A DNA stretch of 64,000 nt from Hortaea werneckii. Taxonomy: Eukaryota; Ascomycota; Dothideomycetes; Mycosphaerellales; Teratosphaeriaceae. Within the stretch, counting starts at the first letter, position 1. The number at the start of each line of letters is the position of its first letter. This document shows positions 33,832-45,860 of this stretch, piece by piece. Position numbers and translations under genes: made by a program. Below the pieces are notes generated by a model. That model saw only the letters and a program-made list of their open reading frames with translations. It searched no databases and was not told the origin of the DNA. The stretch covers positions 248,001 to 312,000 of the forward strand of contig JBAOKB010000054.1 of assembly GCA_037044905.1 (NCBI GenBank), read 5' to 3'.

Positions 33832-34410
33832 GCGCTGAGCGAAGGGGAAAAGAAAGAATGAAAGTTTGTTGGAGCTTCGGCGTTTGTTTTCGGGAGGGCG
33901 AAAAAAGGGAATGATACCACAACGGCGCGCCATCGTCCTTTTTTCTTCTTTTTATATCTCTGTTACATTAAGAGAGATGTAGTGGCTATATGTTTGCTCA
34001 AATAATGATGATCACATTCAAGGCATCCTCTGTGAGCTCTCTCAATACAGAAGAGTGTGGATCTGATGGGTTCGACGGCTGACTTGTGCTATTATTGACC
34101 TTGCAGTCCTTTGAGGGCGTCAACCAGCCCCTCGAGATGTCTGTACGCAAATCCCATGAGAGGGCGTCACGTTAGCCTGATGGGGCGTCGTAAATTCGTT
34201 GAAAGAACAAAAGTACTCTGACATTCCAAAATATTTACACCAAAATAGAAAAAGAAAAAAAAAAAAACCACCAAGGCCCCCTCCCCAAAACCCGAAAAAA
34301 AAAAGAAGAAAAAAAACCTCCCCTCCCCTCCATCCTCCCCTCCACCCTCCCCCCTCTCCCACCGCCAACCGGCCGCGTGTTGACCACCTGGGGGCCGACC
34401 CGCCAGCCAG
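33832..34410. other. convergent intergenic with purine/pyrimidine tracts
   Basis: The stretch 34240-34380 is a sharply biased block: A runs (aaaaagaaaaaaaaaaaacc) giving way to C-rich sequence (ccctccaccctcccccctct). It lies directly beyond the stop of the minus-strand Ser-rich gene. No gene is seen. Confidence 0.5.
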
Positions 34411-37400
34411 TCAGCGCCGCGACAGTACAACAAGCAGGGCCGTAATCAGCCCCACAAACGTGTACGCCACGACACCGACCGGCGTGGCGAAGTACAGCGC
34501 CCAGAACTTGTGGTTCTCACACATCTCCGTCACGGCGCCGTGGCGGCTCCTGCTACGGGCGACCCGGTCAAAGGCCCCGAGCCCGAACAACAATGCGGAG
34601 ATGGGGCACCAGATGGCCCAGTTGTAATATTTACGGGAGATTTGCTTCTGCTCCCGCTCCATCTCCGCATTGTTGATCTGGCCCGGCCGTAGCAGGGCGC
34701 GCTTCACGTCCGCCGTGGGGACGACGTCGATGTGGAGATTTGACCGCGGCCGGTTGGTGGGCGGTCGGAGAGTCCAGTTGGGCTCTCGCTGCATCAGCTC
34801 CCGATCGGTGAGGGGACGGCCGATCGGGGCCGATGCTGATGGACTGTTGTCCATCTGGAGAGGGAGGAGGGCCCTCTGGCCTCTGATAGAAGCCCTTGCT
34901 CTGCCTTGCCGAGTGAGCGTTTGTAGCTCGAATTCTTCGGCGTTCCCTGTACGCCGGGTGGATGTAGTGGCTCGGCCTCGGCGGTGTGGGTCGAGCACTG
35001 GCTGTGGCCGGTTGGGGAGCGGCGTCCAGGGTGTATGCGGCAATGACGGAATCGATGGTGTCTGGTGTACAGTCACGAACGTGTCTTGGGTGGGACTGTA
35101 ATCGAGACCGCGGTGTCCGACAGGCGAGCTACGATGCGGGAGTAAAGGACGTGAAGACGAAGTTCTGCCATCTCCCAGCGCCTGAGCCTCAGCCATGACT
35201 TCTTCGAAGCTGTTCCTGTGCTCGACCCTGCGCTTTCCGAAGCCTAGGATGGAACGTCTGACCAGGTTGCCGTCCTCAAACTGCTCAGCAGTACGCTCGG
35301 TAGCCACTTGAAATTTCGCTGGGTGGGCTGCCTTGAGACGATTCAACTCATCCATGTCTCGCTTGCGTTTCTCCTTGTCGACCTTGGGGGTGGTAGGGCA
35401 CATCTTGCCAGTAAGATTATCTTCAATGATCCTGGTGGTCAGGATATCTTGCATCCGCTTGGTCGTCATGTCTTGCACGCGGTCATCTGGACGGCTCATC
35501 AATTGGCGATGAGCTTTGTTGGCGAAGTTTTCCCTCATGGCACCGTCGCTACCCAAGGATTGCTGCAAAGTAGGCTGACCTTGAGCTGCCTGGCGGCTCT
35601 GGTGGTGCGTACTGGCATAGTCGCTAACATCTGCGATGCTATCCTCGCTCTGCCGTGTCGTGAAATCTGGACGGGACTCAGACTCGCGAATGCTCTCCCA
35701 CTCGTCGTCATCGGGAATCGAATAACGGCTTGAGCTGCGCAGAACCCGACGCCCGGACAAGCGACGGCCTTGAGCGCTGTTTCGTACGCTAGGCGGCTGG
35801 TCGGCATTGATCCACTGCGCAGGGATGTCCTGACCGACGCTGCGAGCGAAATCGACATGCTCGCTGTTGCTGGCATCTACCAAGTCTGTAGGCATATAGA
35901 CGCCGAGGCCGATTGGACTTCCAATCGTTGGCCGAGGATATGCTGCCGACCCTCCCCCGTGCTGAATTGCTGGCGTCATCTGGAGAAGCTCGCCAGTTGC
36001 CCCGTAGGTTTGATCGCTGGTGGGCAGATCCGAACCGTAATCATAGGTCGGAAACTGAGGTGGAGGCGGTGGAGCGGGGATAGTCGGCGGGCCTGTAAGG
36101 CGTGCTGATCCGCTGCGCATGCGAACATACTCTGTGCCAAACGGGTTGATGCCCGACGAATCTGTTGAGCTGCTTTCCTGAGGACTGGGATTGTCACGTC
36201 CAGTACGAGCGCCCTCGACAAGTCCAGGTTCGGCGCTTGCACCAGGACCGTATCCTGGAGTGTTGTACTCATATGCGCCGTAGATTCTGCTGATTGTTGT
36301 GCTTCTTTCCTGCGCGAACGCGGTCCTGTGCAATAAAACAACTCGTAAGTGCGCTCATTAAACGAAAGGGGGTGTTATGGGGAGAATCTGCTACATACGC
36401 CTCGGTAGACGCATCATCTTCAATCATTGCAATATCCCCCTCTTGCTCACCCTGAATCTCATGCTCATTATCGTCGTAGACATAAGGACCACCGGCATTG
36501 GCGGCTTCAATGTCCTCCAGATTGTTTCCGTGATCACTGACGTGGAGATCGAAGGGATTGCTCCTTGTGCTTGTTCCTGAGGATGAGCTGGCCCGTTCCA
36601 CACTAGGTGGTCTTTCAGTTGGAGATGGCTGCACCCATGACTGCTGGGCTGCTTGGTGGCTCAGATCAGCCGTGCTTGGCTGGAATGCCAGGAATGGACG
36701 GCCAGACTCCACAGCTTGCTGAGACCTGGTCGGTGTGTCCTCCGGAGATGAGGATGGCGCACCCGGAAGACGCATAATATTCCGGCGTGCATCCTTAGGG
36801 TTGGTGTACAGCATCCGGCGACGACTGCCCGCGGAGCTGCTTGGGAGCGACGTCTGGGAAGAGAAGTGTTCACCTGTAACGTTGTCGTAGGCCATGAGGA
36901 TGGAGTCGTCAGAGTCGTCCAGATAATTTTCCAACAAGCCGTCAAGTTCTGCAGGTTCCTCGAGACTATGAGTGTCCTGAAGCTGTTAGTGTTTGCCTTG
37001 TGCTATAAGAGAGGGGTAGTCTCACGAGAAGAAGCGATGCGTGTGGATTGACAACTTCGAAAGAAGCTCCTTTATAGTGGATGGTCGGTGATGTCGCTGG
37101 ATGCGTGGTAGGATCCAAATGACCTGTCGTAGTGGTAAGCTTGATATCGCTTGCGATCTTACATTTGAATACTGACCGAAGGTGCCTATCCAATCACGGC
37201 TAGGCGGTGCTGGAAACTTGAAGTTGGAGATCGAAAAGGTCGAATCTGCTGTCCGATGACCGCTGGTCTTTGTGGTCTTGGTAACACTTGGACTATCGTG
37301 ATGAAAGGATGCACATGTATCCGCGGTTCTGATTCCGGTCGTTGGGACTTCAGCCTTGAAGGCGCTTTCGCTTTTACTACAAGTCGCCGGCAGACTTGTT

Positions 37401-38029
37401 TTCTCGTCAAGGCTGACTTGTGGCTTGTAGCTGCCACCTGTGTCTACTGCTGCGTATACACACCACTCGCTGCTCGCTCGCTGCCGCGGAAGCCTTTTGG
37501 CTTGTTTGATGTTAGGAAACTTACGTTTGTAGCGTACCGGTGCCTCCTCACGGCTTGCGTTCCACTGGTAACCTCTCTGTTGGCGACAACCAACGGGCAC
37601 TGGCGTGCCTAGCACAGATGACTGTAGGGTTGAGATCGTCGAGGTAAGCGATGGCGATGGTATGCTGGAGGGGTATGTTGGTGTCGATGGGAGTGGTGGT
37701 GGTGACGGTGTGCCTCGCTCTTCGGTCGCAGAGACGGAGTGTGGTGGCGAGCTATCCGGTAATTGGACACCGCTCGAACAAAAGTATGATGGTAGTGCGT
37801 TTAGATCTTGAGTTGATGGTTTCCGTTTCAAGTACTTGTTGGTGGTGGTTTTGGATGATGTGAAAGAAGGTGATAGCAAGAAGAGGCGACTTTCAAGTTC
37901 CGCTGAGTGTGTGCTCCTGGGTGGGCTTGGCGGGGAACAGAAGGGTTTGGAAAAATTGCGTGTAGAGGGCTGTGAACTGAGGTTGCCGTCCAGGTGCCAG
38001 CCAAGGAGGGGCAGCGTTGAAGAATCCAT
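34411..38029 (-). CDS. large Ser-rich protein with two C-terminal membrane helices
   Basis: Four exons (38029-37177, 37123-37026, 36976-36399, 36325-34411) total 3444 nt and encode 1147 residues. The frame is continuous through all three introns (53, 49 and 73 nt). The N-terminal 850 bases encode disordered Ser/Thr/Pro sequence. Conserved-looking elements are RDWIGTFGHLDPTTHPATSP, TIHYKGASFEVVNPHASLLL (spanning introns), and LEEPAELDGLLENYLDDSDD. In exon 4, NRLKAAHPAKFQVATERTAE and RNSFEEVMAEAQALG are helical. The C-terminus has two strong hydrophobic segments, YNWAIWCPISALLFGLGAFD and YFATPVGVVAYTFVGLITAL, ending in LSRR, so it is tail-anchored with most of the chain cytosolic. I do not recognise the family by name; it looks like a filamentous-fungal-specific protein. 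Confidence 0.8.
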
Positions 38030-39265
38030 ATCGGGCGGCGGGCTTCAAGCCAATCCCACAGTGCCTTTGATCGAGAACTTATGCACGATTTCGCTACACT
38101 TCTAGAGTCTTGTGGCAAAGAGTTGGTACTGGCGATGATATCGGTCCCGGAAAGCAAAGGTAGGTAGCATCCGCACACTGCAATGTCAGGATGTCAAGCC
38201 GTCTATCGGGGCGGAGGAAACAACGAACAGGAGCCGGGCACCAATTTTCAAGCCCTCATGCTTCAAGTTGCCTGGGTCAAATCCCATTCACTGGAGAATA
38301 TGGTCATCGGTTTGCGAAGGGACTCAATCCTCTTCCCTTTCGGGGCCAACCTTTCGTGGGGATCAGGCGGCCGATTCCACAAATTTTAGGGATGTGAATG
38401 CCGAAAAGCCCTTGGTTTTTTTGTCCAGTTCAGATCTTCCGCAGGGGAAAGGAGCGTACAGTCTTTTGAAGCTAACACAACCACTGGAATTGGATTTCAG
38501 AGTATCTTCCGAAACCTCAAAGCTCGGGACCCGAGGAACGTGCTGCTTGATCTCCGGTTTGCGCGGATTTTGGATATCTAAAGGCAAGAAAGAAAATGGC
38601 AGTGGCATTGCTGAGAAGAAGGACGGTGCTGTCTTCCATATTGTACCTCGAGTGCAAGCAGTAGCAGTCGACCAGCATCACTTACCTGGACCCGATGGCC
38701 TTTACGATATAGCTTACCTTATCTTTGCAAGAATCTCCACGAAGCCAGGAAACGTCTCCCAAGCAACTTGGGCTTTTGCGGGCATGAACGCAGAGAAAGT
38801 ATGGGACGCTTGAGAAGCGGGATGGCAGGTGAAGTTCACGACAGCCAACCGAGTCCCATTCTTGGCATAGCGGCAAGATCCATCCGCGAATCAGGCCAGC
38901 CAATCAACCACGCGATGTGCTTCTGAATTCCAAGTGGAACAAGTGTAAGGCTACGTTAGTGCTTCGATGCACAGATTATGACAGAACCAGTGGCCGTACA
39001 CCGGGCGCACATGATGTGCCGATGCAAGTCATACCAGGTTGCATGCGATATTGTAGGGTCACTTTAGTGGCAATGACAGGCCAATGAAGTGACTGCTTTT
39101 GATGACCGATAGAGTGTGCTAAAATCGGTGCAGCTGGACACTCGCGTACAACATGATCATTGGCGCACAGCTACAATAATATTGCCACGACTATGCATCC
39201 GGATTGATGTCTCACAAGGAAGAGCGCATTTACGGCAATGCAATGGCTGATCGTGTGCTACATGC
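38030..39265. other. 1.2 kb intergenic, no gene seen
   Basis: A 181-codon frame (38268-38813, plus) starts at TTG, lacks motifs, and is not called. The stretch holds the Ser-rich gene promoter and the 3' end of the iron-transporter gene. Confidence 0.45.
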
Positions 39266-40155
39266 TCAATACACCGGCGATATTGCTCTAACAGCCCGGA
39301 CAACCCCGTATGATGCTCCTCCCGCAATGATTCCAATAATGAGGGTTTGAACCGCGCTCCACGCCGAATCGCTCTTTCGGCAGCCCGATATCTTCGCTTT
39401 GGCGTAGCCAAAGACCAAGAGTGCCAAAGTGGTGACCGCAACAGATATGTAAAGACCTTTGTTGACATCATCGATCGTGTCGTCTTTCAAGAAGATAATG
39501 TACGGGCACAGAGGCGTCAATCCTCCTGTAAACCGGTTGTCAGATTCCGTTTTAGCTTCAAGCGCCCTTTGGTGACAAACCTAAGAAGTAGGAATTCGCC
39601 ATGATGAACCCCTCGGCGCAGGCCAGCGACTTGCTCGTTCTTTCTGCTTTGTGCTCAATATCCATCACTGCAGGGAGTAAGCTGGACAATCCGACTTTCA
39701 AAGCGATGTTGAGTCTCACAAAACTGCAAAGACCGCTTCTCGTCTATCTGCAGCTCCCTCACGACGTTCTCTGCGGTCTCTCTCTGGACTCCGTAGCGGT
39801 TGAATAGATGATACAGCCTCTCATCGAAGCCATGTGGCCTTGAAGCAGCTTCGAGCTTTTCTCTGACCTCTGCAATTTCATAGTGCTTGTTCTCCGTGAT
39901 CGCAGCCAGATATGCGCCCAGCCCCATGGAAATGGCTGCAGCGAAAAGCTCCGCCAGGCCTGCTGAGACGACGTAACTGGACTTCTGGGTCGCTGTCATG
40001 CCGGCTGACACTGCGAATGGCACTGTGATCCCGTCTGTCACAGCATCAGTCTGACAGAGTTGCGTGGCAATGTCATTCGAGCTTGCCAACGAAGCCGATA
40101 ATACTGTTTCGCATAAATCTCCGAGTCTTGCGCCGACGCTTTGAAGTCGATTCAT
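39266..40155 (-). CDS. CCC1/VIT1-family vacuolar Fe/Mn transporter (one frame break)
   Basis: VIT1/CCC1 proteins move ferrous iron and manganese into vacuoles. Exon 1 is 40155-39581, then a 55-nt intron (39526-39580), and exon 2 is 39525-39266. Helix 1 is DAVTDGITVPFAVSAGM, followed by YVVSAGLAELFAAAISMGLG and AYLAAITENKHYE, the classic VIT pattern. Acidic metal-loop residues follow in YEIAEVREKLEAA. C-terminal helices are IALKVGLSSLLPAVM, the joined YFLGGLTPLCPYIIF, and LYISVAVTTLALLVFGYAKA with WSAVQTLIIGIIAGGASYGV. Total length is one base more than a multiple of three, and the frame changes at 39720-39723 (TTTT where TTT is needed). One surplus T in a homopolymer explains it. Corrected length is about 277 residues. 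Confidence 0.88.
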
Positions 40156-41029
40156 GTCGTAAGGATGAAGCTATCATGGTGTGGAGATACAGGCAAAAAG
40201 CAGCATAATTAAAAGTCGTAGAAAGATCGAAGGGGCCAAAGATCACAGCAACGCCTGTTGGAAAGAAGAATCGTGCCATGCTTTCGGAAAGCTCAAGCGA
40301 CAACGCATTTCAAAGCAAGAGTTACCCAAAGTCTACGAGTTGACTTTACCTGAGGCATGGGCTTGGGAATGGATACGGCTGTGCGCAGTATCTCGCCCTT
40401 CCCAGATGGAGTGGTCCTCTTGACGGAGAGTTGTTCGGAAGCTGGTAGACACTAGGTATTCAAGAGCCGCTTTCATACTACTGTATCTATCCCGCGCTTC
40501 ATCGGTCGAGCCTCAGCCACCAGAGGGCAACATTCCGGATCCGAATTCTTTTCTCAGTACGTTGAGCTTGCTCTGTGAGTCCTCAAGGAGGAAAGCGCAA
40601 GAAGGAATAATGAAAGGCATTTTGACGCTTTGCACCGAGATTAGGTGTTGTTGGTACCTATATACTCGATGCTGTTAGCTTGAACTTAGCACACGTTCCA
40701 TAGATTGTGCAAAGATTGTGGAACGTCGCTCAAGCATTTGCGGCATGAGAAAGCCATGACCGAACTTCCAACTTTCATCTCGAAGAAATTGTTGCCGCCA
40801 GAAGCGGATTTGCGTGGAAATGAGACCACAGACTTTCATTTCCAGCACCTGGGATGGCACACCCGCTAGCGTAGCCGTAAGCGAGCCAATAACGGCGCTA
40901 CGCTGTGCTGAGGTCGTGGAGGCTTCGAACGTCTCAGTGCCGTTGCGTGCATAATGAACGCTTGTGAAGCACAACAACAATGTGACATCGAATCGCCTGA
41001 CCCAACAGGGTCCATAATCGATTCCGAAA
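40156..41029. other. divergent intergenic region
   Basis: About 870 bases between the iron-transporter gene (minus) and NPR2 (plus). No gene is seen. Confidence 0.45.
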
Positions 41030-42481
41030 ATGCTCAAGGCAGTCTTCTATGCACGCTTCCATCCCGAACGCGGTCCTTCCGTTATCCACCAAGCCCCCAA
41101 TGGCTCCATAGTTCAGCATGCCCATGAGCATAGCCTGTCAATTGACAAGCCAACTCTTCTTAATTTCAGTGATATATCAGCCTACATCATACCTCCCTAT
41201 GAACTCTGCGACCAGAGTCTGTCAATCTGCACGAACGGACAAAGAGTGCTAGGCTTTCCGATCAGTATCGAAGACGCAAAGTATGACCGCAATCGCTTCA
41301 CATTCAACGTCTGCTTTGTTCTGGACGAAGAGATAGACTCTCGCCCGCTGGAGCGAGCAGTGAGGAAGACCGCGGCTTTCTTCCGCAGCCTAGAAGAAGA
41401 CAATGGGTTGCTTCAAGCCGAGGAGAGTCTTGAGAAGTTGAAATGGGCTGGAGAGGAAGGGTATCCAGCGGAGGATGTTGGGATAGTGCACTATCTATTG
41501 GAGAGTCTGTTGACGGACCTCAATGGCTATGGCGAGACATGTATCCGAATCGATGATGTGAACATCCTCAACTTGCGCCTCACCGAACAACGTCTTCGAC
41601 CACCGAAGGTGCGTGCTTGGGATGTTCCACTTCTTATACGATCCCTGCCGAGTCCAGAGGAGTGGACATGGGATCTGACCCTCCAGCGCATACATTATCA
41701 CCTCAATGGTATCAACCACGTCCAGCGTATAGCCGAACTGGCAGATGTAGAGCTTAGGCTTGTCAAGCGTGCTGTCAGAGAGCTCCTTTTCTATGACCTG
41801 GTGAAGCTGCTCGACATATACCACTACCAAGCCATCTATACTCCTACGGCCGATCTCGCTTATTTCGTGAACAGCCAGTCAATGCTAGACGAATGTTCTC
41901 AGTACGTGACGACTGAAGCAGGCCAGCAACCAGTGGATGTCGAACTAATAGTTGACCTCTACCGTTCACTGTCGCCTGGACTCCCACTTCGCGACTTCGT
42001 CCTGGCCCACGAAACGAAGCTCAAGCACCTTGACATCCGTCGCCTGATCACGTATGGCGTGATTAAAGGCTTTCTCCGTCGTGTGCACAAGTACGCCCTC
42101 GCAATCTCCAGCAACATCCCGCAATCACAATCGCTCCTACACTTCCCGGACGCATCTCCGAGCAAGGGACTGCCGCGCTCGAACGAGGACGTGGTCAAAG
42201 AACTTGACCGAGCATGGCGCAAGGCGGCTTTGAGCAGCGGCTGGTCTACGCCACCCTCAGAACCGCCGCAGGTGGCCTCTCATGATGAGAGCACTACGCA
42301 CGGGAGTGTTGAAAGCACCGAGGATGTCAAGCAACGAGAGATGGACGAGAAGCTGCGGGGGTTTCTGGACGGCATGCATTGCCTCGATGAGGTCTGTATA
42401 GCCGTTCGTATGAGCGAGAAGAAAGTCTTGGAGAGGCTCAGGAGCGGCAGATTTGGGGAGGTGATAATTTTCAATAAGTGA
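41030..42481 (+). CDS. NPR2: Npr2, SEACIT/GATOR1 subunit
   Basis: Npr2 forms, with Npr3 and Iml1, the SEACIT complex that inhibits TORC1 on amino-acid or nitrogen limitation at the vacuole. The single-exon gene encodes 483 residues from ATG 41030. The N-terminal longin-type domain reads LKAVFYARFHPERGPSVIHQ and ISAYIIPPYELCDQSLSICT, then RNRFTFNVCFVLDEE, a pattern characteristic of the family. The middle (DVPLLIRSLPSPEEWTWDLT, then LQRIHYHLNGINHVQRIAEL) and the winged-helix-like C-terminus (LVKRAVRELLFYDLVKLLDI, DIRRLITYGVIKGFLRRVHK) are also conserved. The final helix CLDEVCIAVRMSEKKVLERL closes the chain. Length and order match fungal Npr2. Confidence 0.94.
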   Translation: MLKAVFYARFHPERGPSVIHQAPNGSIVQHAHEHSLSIDKPTLLNFSDISAYIIPPYELCDQSLSICTNGQRVLGFPISIEDAKYDRNRFTFNVCFVLDEEIDSRPLERAVRKTAAFFRSLEEDNGLLQAEESLEKLKWAGEEGYPAEDVGIVHYLLESLLTDLNGYGETCIRIDDVNILNLRLTEQRLRPPKVRAWDVPLLIRSLPSPEEWTWDLTLQRIHYHLNGINHVQRIAELADVELRLVKRAVRELLFYDLVKLLDIYHYQAIYTPTADLAYFVNSQSMLDECSQYVTTEAGQQPVDVELIVDLYRSLSPGLPLRDFVLAHETKLKHLDIRRLITYGVIKGFLRRVHKYALAISSNIPQSQSLLHFPDASPSKGLPRSNEDVVKELDRAWRKAALSSGWSTPPSEPPQVASHDESTTHGSVESTEDVKQREMDEKLRGFLDGMHCLDEVCIAVRMSEKKVLERLRSGRFGEVIIFNK

Positions 42482-43159
42482 GACTTATGGACGACACCTG
42501 GACCAACTGGTGTACTATCATTCAATCTTCTCGTCCTCAAACTTTGAGAAGATTGTCACTACATTGATTTCGAGCGACCGCTTCTGACTTTGTGAAGACA
42601 CCATTGGATTTAAAGCAACCTTTAGCTCTGGATGCATACAGTTCTAGGACAGACGACGCTGCCTTTGTGTCCTCTGTACTCCTTATTCATCTTGCTAAGA
42701 AGCTTCGTCGATTTGCAAACAATCGACAAAGGGAGGTCTGCCGGATCCGGATAGAACTTTGCACACGCCTACGCACCACAATCACCCTTGAAGACAAAGG
42801 AATTAGGTGAAGTACACCATAGCATGTCACAAGAAATACCTCGGGAAGCTTTCGTGGGTAGTGTACCCCGAACTACAGCAAACAGTGCTTGAAATCTTCT
42901 CATTCGATCCAAAGAAGCTGTGATTTGCAAGCCGGCTCCTCGTGCTGGAAGTCGTCCACACTTGCCCGCAAAGCGATCGCAAAAATCGACAGAGTATCAC
43001 ACGCCTTTAGCACCCATTTCCTCAATAATTTCTCTTGTGGCGGCAACAGACTTTGCTCGCGATACCCAGCGTTCACAAAGGCCCAAGGTGGAGGTTTAAG
43101 ATAACGGTGCTTCTATCCCACTTTGCGAGCTCGATAGGGCTCCTAAACGTCCGCCTGGC
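42482..43159. other. intergenic between NPR2 and kinase gene
   Basis: About 680 bases with no supported gene. Two short plus frames (42592-42810 and 42889-43104) lack motifs. Confidence 0.45.
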
Positions 43160-45184
43160 ATGGAAACGCGGGCCATGACAAGGGCAAAAGCTGCTAGGGT
43201 AGCGGCAGCGGCAGCGGCAGCAGGCGGAGCAGCGGGTGGAGCAGCGGGTGGAGCAGCAGATGGAGCAGCAGATGGAGCAGCGGATGAGCCGGCGGATGAG
43301 CCGGCGGATGAACCAGCGGATGAACCAGTGGACGAGCCGACGGATGAGCCAGCAGATGAGCCAGCAGATGAGCCAGCAGATGAAGTAGCAGGTGGATCAG
43401 CAGGTCAAGCTGCAGACGATGAGCTCGGTTTAAGTATCAGTGCGTCTGATAGAGACGACCATTCGCGAAGCTCTAAACGCAAAATTGATGAGGACACGGG
43501 TTTCAGAGGGCCGAAGAGACCGAGAACTTCGCGTCAACGTGGCCAGGCCAGCAGCGACGGTAATGCTGGGAACTCAGCTAGTGGACAAGAGCCCCGTTCG
43601 GAGGCCGATGAACAGGACGAAGGCGAGGGGATAGCACGATCAAGCAATAGCGCTCATCAAAGAATATCTGGCGCGCGTCATCTTAGCAAGCTGTTACGTT
43701 ACGCCCAGAATGCAGAGGCCCAGCCCGGTCACCAGACCGATTCCGCCGAAGCCGTCTCTGAGACCCCATCAGAAGCACGATACCCACCTCTTCCGTCAGA
43801 TGTCCCTCTACGGCCTGCTGATGAAGCTGGTGAGATTAAAAGCACTAAAGAACGTGGATACATGGAAGTGGGCTCTGACCCGGAAGAGTGGAATTTTGTC
43901 GAATCTCTTGGAAGTGGGACATTCGGACGGGCATGCCTCTGGGTCAAACGCGACAGTACGCATACCATCATCGATCGTGCTGTCATCAAAGAAACCTATC
44001 TGGATAGAATTGACTGGGCAGACGATTGGAATTGGGGGGACAATCAGGTCCCCTGGGAAGCGTACGTGCACGAGCGACTATCCGGACTAGACCGGGGGAG
44101 ACGGAGTATCGTGCGGTTCAGAAACTATCGGGTATACGCGGAGTTGGCAATGTTTCGGCTTTACATGGAGTTTGGAAGTGGCGGGACGCTGAACGATCTG
44201 ATAGAGCGACATGCTAACCTCAACGATGCAAACATGAAAGCTGCCGATGGCAGAAGACTGGAATAGTAAGCACTAAGATGCAGACAATGAGAAGCAAGGG
44301 TTGAGCTAACAATTCCGTAGTCATATCCCAGCGCGCTTCATATGGTCGGCCTTCGAGTCAATGGCAAGGGCAGCATGCCTCATGAAAAATGGCAGCGTCA
44401 TAAATGCCAGTCCGGCCAAATGGGAAAGACTTGTTCATCGAGACATCAAACCCGCAAACAGTGCGTTGTCTGGAGTTGCCTTATTAGACGCTAACATTTG
44501 CTGATAATTGTTTTCAAGTCTTTATCATGCATGCTCCCCGCCCCCCGGTCGATTCGTGGTGGCCGAGTCTGCCCTTGGTCAAGGTACATCCCCCCTTGTT
44601 CTTACATGCTTCTTACTCTGACAAGGTACAGCTGGGTGACTTTGGTATGATGGTGCGCGAAGACAACGAAGGGTATGAGAACCCGTCTGCGTTTATAAAT
44701 CGGGGAACTGAATTGTACTGCGCACCGGTACGTGTTACAATTTTCCCCAAAATCAAAGCACGCTCTAAATGCACTGTAGGAGCAATCATCGAGACATCTC
44801 AAACAAGAGAACGAATACAAACACAAACTTACGCCAGCCGCGGACGTCTTCGCGATTGGCAAGGTTGTCCTGTGTATGATGCAGCTTTTGAACGACACCG
44901 AAAAGCGGCGCCCTCAAGCGCCAAGGGATTACGAGCCGTATGATTTCCCAGAGGAGCTCGAACGTCGATATGGGCGCGACCTTGTCGTGCTTGTGAAGGG
45001 GTGTATGCGGCCTAACCCAGAGAAGCGAATCTCTCCCGAAAAGCTCCTGTATGACATTCAGGAATATGTCAATGATATGGAAAGAGATGACGAAGGAACA
45101 CCCACTCCGCTCAAATTTCAGCTACCAAGCCCAGAAGAGTACGTGAGCGAAAAGAAAGATCTTTACGAGTTGCTTTCAAGATAG
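43160..45184 (+). CDS. protein kinase with Ala/Gly and Asp-Glu-Pro repeats in the N-terminus
   Basis: Five exons (43160-44265, 44321-44460, 44519-44583, 44632-44727, 44780-45184) total 1812 nt and encode 603 residues. The N-terminus is METRAMTRAKAARVAAAAAA, followed by GGAAGG and then about ten DEPA-type repeats, then disordered basic sequence (SKRKIDEDTGFRGPKRPRTS). The kinase part is complete: glycine loop SLGSGTFGRACLW, catalytic Lys in AVIKE, MEFGSGGTLNDLIERH, catalytic loop HRDIKPAN (exon 2), LGDFGMM (exon 4), and CAPEQ with VFAIGKVVLCMMQLL (exon 5). It resembles expanded filamentous-fungal kinases rather than a named conserved kinase. All junctions keep phase and conserved residues. The basic patch suggests a nuclear location. 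Confidence 0.85.
43195..43405 (+). repeat. coding minisatellite in kinase gene
   Basis: Three tandem blocks lie in the kinase N-terminus: gcggca triplet repeats, 12-base ggagcagcgggt/ggagcagcagat units, and 12-base gatgagccggcg/gatgagccagca units. All preserve the reading frame and encode Ala, Gly-Ala and Asp-Glu-Pro-Ala repeats. Copy-number change is expected between strains. Confidence 0.85.
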
Positions 45185-45209
45185 ATATCCACCTGAGATG
45201 AGTACCTCA

Positions 45210-45860
45210 CTAGACCTGGCCCCGGCCATTTAAAGCTTCACTTGCACCGTTCGATCCATCTTTTGCCCTCCGTCCGCAGCCGAATATTCTGACAGCCAGG
45301 GAACCTCTTTCCGGCGTGTACTTGTAAGCTCGAAAGGTGGCATTAGCCGGGTAATCGAACATGCCTTCCAGCTCCTTTGCATCTAGACCTCCGTACGTAG
45401 CGAAATCGTCAACGACGTACTCCCAGACCGTTTCTCCTTCCATCGTGACTTCAAAGATACGTCCATTCGCGGCTTCAGTAATCAACGTGTTCCCGTTTGC
45501 CAGTCTTTGCGCTCCGCCCATAAAAGGGGTGAAAAAGGTCATAGGGTTCTTCTCGTGGTATTGCCATACTATCTGCTTCGTAGCCCTGTCTACTTGAATG
45601 ATGCGAGAGTAAGGGAACGATTCGTGGTGTCGATAGACGCCATTGTCAAAGATGAGAATCGAACCGTCTTTCAGTTCCGTAGCGTGGTGCTGCAGGGCTA
45701 CCACGGTTGAATCCAGGTCATTTTCACCTCGCCGGTGTCTCGATTCATTGTCACATGAAGTTGGCGTCACGCGCCGGAACACATAAGGCAGGCCAATCAG
45801 GTACAATAGCATCCCAGTCGAACTCGGCAGTATTGGCTGCAAACAAATCCGGCACCGCAA
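45210..45860 (-). pseudogene. C-terminal fragment of arylsulfotransferase-like (ASST) gene
   Basis: The last 180 or so residues match the C-terminal beta-propeller part of the ASST family found in fungi. Diagnostic stretches are LQHHATELKDGSILIFDNGV, IIQVDRATKQIVWQYHEKNP, GGAQRLANGNTLITEAANGR and IFEVTMEGETVWEYVVDDFA. Full-length members have several hundred residues, a signal peptide and earlier propeller blades, none of which is visible upstream. Instead the 3' end of a transcription-factor gene overlaps the fragment start in another frame. The upstream codons in this frame (before about residue 40) are not family-like. It is most likely a truncated remnant, although a short functional protein cannot be excluded. 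Confidence 0.72.

Noticed and set aside
38268..38813. 181-codon plus-strand ORF
   Set aside because: Starts at TTG, has no recognisable motif, and lies in a region with no other coding signal.
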